Below are positions 61,198 through 64,000 of a stretch of 64,000 nucleotides of DNA, one piece after another (the first letter of the stretch is position 1; each line of letters opens with the position of its first letter). Source of the stretch: Clostridia bacterium (GTDB lineage Bacteria > Bacillota > Clostridia > Oscillospirales > RGIG577). The notes under the pieces are model-generated. The model was not told the origin of the DNA. It was given only the letters and a program-made list of their open reading frames with translations, and searched no databases. The DNA lies in NCBI GenBank assembly GCA_017405765.1, contig JAFQZS010000003.1, positions 62,001-126,000 on the forward strand, read 5' to 3'. Both the position numbers and the translations under genes were made by a program.

Positions 61198-61265
61198 AGT
61201 TTTTCTTGCGTTTGTATATATGCTTTTGATATAATAAAAAAAACAGCGGATTGGACTATTGTATT

Positions 61266-62687
61266 ATGAAAAAACTTATCTCATTTATACTAATATGCGC
61301 TTTCTTTGTTTGCGTTATGCAAATGCCGATCCCTGCAAAGGCAAGTGAAGCATATACGTCAAAAGAAAGCCCGCGTTATGACGGATACCTGGTATTTATG
61401 GCAGACACGCAAGATACGGCGATTTTGCAGGAAAGCTCTGATAAGCTAAGTTTCGTTGCCGATAATATATATAAAACGGACGATCCTGACTATGCGGCGC
61501 TTTTGCTTAGGTGCGGACAGGCTATATATGTTGAACCTGATTATACGGCGACGCTGTGCGATTTGGAAGACGAAGCCGAGATCTGTGACGGCTGGCCGTA
61601 TGAGGCGATGAACGTAGCGTATGCCGACAGCGTTGGACTTGACGGTTCTGGCGTGTGCATAGGCGTGATAGACAGCGGCGTAGACTTGTTAAATCCCGAT
61701 CTTAAAAACGCCAATATCTGCGCAGGATACGATTACGTTGAAAATACGACGCAAATGAAAGACGATGTGTATCATGGCACGAAGGTAATGCAAATGATAT
61801 GCGGCGATAAAAATGAGCTTGGAGTCACAGGCATGGCAAGAGGTGCTAAAATAGTGCCGCTCAGGTGCTTTTCCGCAACAAAAAATCCAAACGTGTCGAA
61901 TCTTGTGAAAATAATAGACGATGCGGTAAATGTATACGGATGCGACGTTATAAATATGAGCTGGAGCGTTGATGTAAAATCCGCGGCACTTTACAATGCG
62001 ATAGAGAGGGCCTACTCGGCCGGAGTGGTTTTGGTGGCCGCGTCAGGCAACGTGAGCTCGGGCGCACCTCAGGGCACTGTATTGTATCCGGCAGCGTATG
62101 AGCATGTACTGGGCGTTTCTTCCGTAAATAAGGCGTTATCGTACGTTTCGAGCGCTCAGCATACTGTGGCTGTGGACGTGTGCGCGCCGGGCGCTTATAT
62201 TACGTTTACGGGAGCCGACGAAGAGAGCATAACGAGCACGGGAACGTCGTTTGCGGCGCCGTGCGTGACGGCTGCCGCCGCCGTTATATTGCAGCTTGCG
62301 CCTGATATGGATAACGCCGATATGCTATGGCTTTTTAAGGAAAGAGCAATAGACCTGGGCGACGAAGGATATGACAATTATTACGGCTGCGGATTTATTA
62401 GTTTTGACAAGCTTATTGATACGCATTGGGAAAAAGCAGTGCCCTTGGGCGACGACTCTTTTATGATATCGTCTTGGATAATAAGCCCCGGCGGAGGGTA
62501 TATCATGTATGCTTCATATAACGATGACGGGAAGATGACGGGCTTGTCGGTCTATGAGGAAAAGGGAGATTTCGGCTATAAAAAGAAAATCGTCACAAAT
62601 GATGTAGAGAATGAAAAAACCACGCTCTTTTATCTTGACAAAAACTACGCGCCTATTTCACAGAGCGTTGAAGCTGTTGTCGAATAG
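61266..62687 (+). CDS. subtilisin-like serine protease (S8 family)
   Basis: This is a 473-residue secreted subtilase. A signal peptide (~1-27) and a propeptide (~28-110) precede the catalytic domain. Asp lies in IGVIDSGVDLLNPDL near residue 135, His in YHGTKVMQMI near 170, the oxyanion Asn in VAASGNVSSG and Ser in TGTSFAAPCVTAA near 326. The last ~80 residues are a small beta domain. The ATG at 61266 begins a good signal peptide, but the ribosome site (GCGGA, 15 bases upstream) is poor. A TTG at 61251 would add five residues. It lies after three surface-protein genes and could process them, although no direct link is shown. Confidence 0.9.
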   Translation: MKKLISFILICAFFVCVMQMPIPAKASEAYTSKESPRYDGYLVFMADTQDTAILQESSDKLSFVADNIYKTDDPDYAALLLRCGQAIYVEPDYTATLCDLEDEAEICDGWPYEAMNVAYADSVGLDGSGVCIGVIDSGVDLLNPDLKNANICAGYDYVENTTQMKDDVYHGTKVMQMICGDKNELGVTGMARGAKIVPLRCFSATKNPNVSNLVKIIDDAVNVYGCDVINMSWSVDVKSAALYNAIERAYSAGVVLVAASGNVSSGAPQGTVLYPAAYEHVLGVSSVNKALSYVSSAQHTVAVDVCAPGAYITFTGADEESITSTGTSFAAPCVTAAAAVILQLAPDMDNADMLWLFKERAIDLGDEGYDNYYGCGFISFDKLIDTHWEKAVPLGDDSFMISSWIISPGGGYIMYASYNDDGKMTGLSVYEEKGDFGYKKKIVTNDVENEKTTLFYLDKNYAPISQSVEAVVE

Positions 62688-62811
62688 GGAGCGGACTTAA
62701 AGGGACGAAGCGACGCGGGGCTCGTTGACATTTCAAATTGATTATAGTAAGCTTTTTTGTAAAAGAATTGTTTTTTTAGAAAGATTTTATATTCAGTAGG
62801 CAGTGATGTAT

Positions 62812-63612
62812 ATGGAAAACTCAGTACAGATATTGGGCGCCCGAGGCTCTGTCCCCGTGAGCGGAGGTTCATTTTATCGTTACGGCGGCGCAACGACTTG
62901 CGTTTTAGTTAAAATGGCGGGGCAATATGTTATCTTAGACTGCGGAACGGGCATACTCAAGCTGCCCAAGCAGGCGCTTTCAAGTCCGTCGCTTTCGCTT
63001 GTCATATCGCACGCCCATGCCGACCATATAATAGGGCTTGCAATGTGCCCTTATATCTTTAAAAGCGACGCCCGCCTTGATATATACGGCGCCAGGCGGG
63101 GAGAGCTTGACATAAAAGAGCAGATGGAGCGCATTTTTTCACCGCCGATATGGCCTGTTGACACAGACGGACTGCCCGCAAGTTTTTATTTTCATGATCT
63201 TAGGGAAAGCTTTTATATAGACAGGATCAAAGTAGACACAATAGAAGGCGCGCATCCCGGAGGAGTATCGCTTATTCGCCTGAGCGCCGAGGGAAAAAGC
63301 GTGGTCTTTATGAGCGACTGCACGTTAAACGACGGGGAAACGGCAAAGTATATTGAGTTTGCAAAAAACTGCGACCTGCTTTTATGCGACGGGCAGTACA
63401 GCGACGAGGAGTGGGAACATCGCAGCACTTTCGGTCACAGCACATGGACGGCGGCTGCGCGCCTGGGACGCGACGCGGGGGCAAAGGCCGTGAGAATAAT
63501 ACACCACGATCCGGGACGAACTGACGAACGCCTTGATAAAGAGGCCGACGCGCTTTTTTCAATACACCCGAAATGCTCTTTTGCATATGAGGAAGAGGTG
63601 ATATTACTTTGA
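62812..63612 (+). CDS. MBL-fold metallo-hydrolase
   Basis: This is a 266-residue cytosolic metallo-beta-lactamase-fold hydrolase, related to PhnP and RNase Z-like phosphodiesterases. The metal motif is SHAHADHIIGL near residue 67. Further ligands are the Asp in VVFMSDCTLND and histidines in FGHSTW and IIHHDPGRTD. The opening VQILGARGSVPVSGGSFYRY is typical of cyclic-nucleotide or RNase Z-like members. The start is chosen at the ATG at 62812, eight bases after AGGCAG. Its stop overlaps the start of the GAF-domain gene by four bases, so the two are coupled, hinting at nucleotide signalling. Confidence 0.85.
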   Translation: MENSVQILGARGSVPVSGGSFYRYGGATTCVLVKMAGQYVILDCGTGILKLPKQALSSPSLSLVISHAHADHIIGLAMCPYIFKSDARLDIYGARRGELDIKEQMERIFSPPIWPVDTDGLPASFYFHDLRESFYIDRIKVDTIEGAHPGGVSLIRLSAEGKSVVFMSDCTLNDGETAKYIEFAKNCDLLLCDGQYSDEEWEHRSTFGHSTWTAAARLGRDAGAKAVRIIHHDPGRTDERLDKEADALFSIHPKCSFAYEEEVILL

Positions 63613-64000
63613 CGCCGAATGAACTGAAAAGGTTTTTAAACATTTGTCTTGCGATCTCAAACGAGCGCGACAGAGAGGCGCTTTTATCCAATATTCTCGA
63701 CACTGCCATGGACCTTGCAAAATGCGATGCGGGAACGCTGTATCTTTACGAAGACGACGGCCTTCATTTCTGCCGGATGGTGACGCGCTCGCAGAATATA
63801 CGCCAGGGAGGTCATGCGGCGCCCATAGCTCTGCCGCCCGTGCCTTTGGACGAGACATATGTCTGTTCGTGGGTGGCGATACATGGCGAGGCCATAAATG
63901 TGGCCGACGTGCGCACCGATAAGCATTTTGATTTTTCCGGTTCGAAGCGCTACGACGATATGACGGGATATAGAACGAAGAGCATGCTCGTCGTTCCTAT
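63609..64000 (+). CDS. GAF-domain protein (3' part beyond the window)
   Basis: The first 130 residues are visible, starting with TTG at 63609 inside the stop of the MBL-fold gene, with GAGGTG about 10 bases upstream. The segment ILDTAMDLAKCDAGTLYLYE followed by INVADVRTDKHFDFSG and TKSMLVVPM is a GAF sensor domain. In Clostridia such openings are often followed by an HD or HD-GYP phosphodiesterase, a cyclase or a kinase domain, none of which can be seen here. No membrane segment or signal peptide is present in the visible part. Confidence 0.85.
   Translation, partial: MTPNELKRFLNICLAISNERDREALLSNILDTAMDLAKCDAGTLYLYEDDGLHFCRMVTRSQNIRQGGHAAPIALPPVPLDETYVCSWVAIHGEAINVADVRTDKHFDFSGSKRYDDMTGYRTKSMLVVP

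Overview
The window reads as chromosome of an anaerobic, endospore-forming Firmicute of the class Clostridia, probably an intestinal lineage. The evidence is a spoIIID gene, Firmicute-type promoters and Shine-Dalgarno sites, many SLH-domain (S-layer homology) surface proteins, a cohesin/dockerin pair and a clostripain-family peptidase. Most resident genes use the isoleucine codon ATA heavily. Three stretches do not (6.3-9.6 kb, 23.1-28.0 kb and 31.9-32.95 kb); they prefer ATC/ATT and look acquired. No closer taxonomic assignment is justified from the sequence alone.

Layout. 0-6.1 kb: housekeeping genes (a partial SDR dehydrogenase, an MtaD-type deaminase, SpoIIID, RmuC, an amidohydrolase and a LuxR-type regulator). 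6.3-9.7 kb: a compact leftward island with a class M sirtuin overlapping a zinc macrodomain ADP-ribosyl hydrolase, an Rrf2-type repressor and a double SnoaL-like protein. Two near-identical 19-bp operators sit on the -35 boxes of the last two genes. 9.8-15.9 kb: citrate synthase divergent from a MarR regulator, then a GDSL lipoprotein / MBOAT / DHHW cassette typical of O-acetylation of a surface polymer, then tRNA-Arg and tRNA-Leu.

16.09-22.89 kb is an integrated element inserted in the 3' end of tRNA-Leu(CAG), bounded by a 16-bp direct repeat. Its integrase and phage-type repressor point rightward. A divergent leftward operon carries an Xis-like protein, a winged-helix protein, a DnaB-like helicase and a sigma-70-like factor. 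The regulatory gap holds three evenly built 27-bp dyads, a 23-bp iteron-like array lies inside the replication genes, and ~55-65-bp degenerate repeats lie near the left end. No capsid, terminase, relaxase or conjugation gene is present. The layout resembles a phage satellite (PICI-like island) more than a prophage.

22.9-28.1 kb: a structured tRNA-tail-derived repeat, then a 1447-residue Cna-B/SLH adhesin behind a ~350-nt leader that contains a terminator. 28.1-33 kb: DUF4186, three zinc-ribbon genes and decayed genes. 33-39.3 kb: an alcohol/polyol dehydrogenase cluster (an iron-ADH-family gene, three tandem zinc ADH paralogues, an SDR and a cupin). 39.5-43.2 kb: two esterases, purine nucleoside phosphorylase and S-adenosylhomocysteine hydrolase. 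43.4-48.4 kb: two crotonase paralogues flanking a lipoprotein, then guaB and a cell-wall amidase.

48.5-62.7 kb is largely a secretome block: a frameshifted small secreted gene, a membrane protein, a clostripain-like lipoprotein, an SLH-anchored cohesin protein, a dockerin protein, a large SLH protein with a cohesin-like front, a transglutaminase-like protein, an SLH protein with a Tp47-like domain and a subtilase. A plausible reading is a small cell-surface scaffold in which the SLH-cohesin protein holds the dockerin protein, with secreted processing enzymes encoded nearby. The window ends in an MBL-fold hydrolase and a GAF-domain protein cut by the edge.
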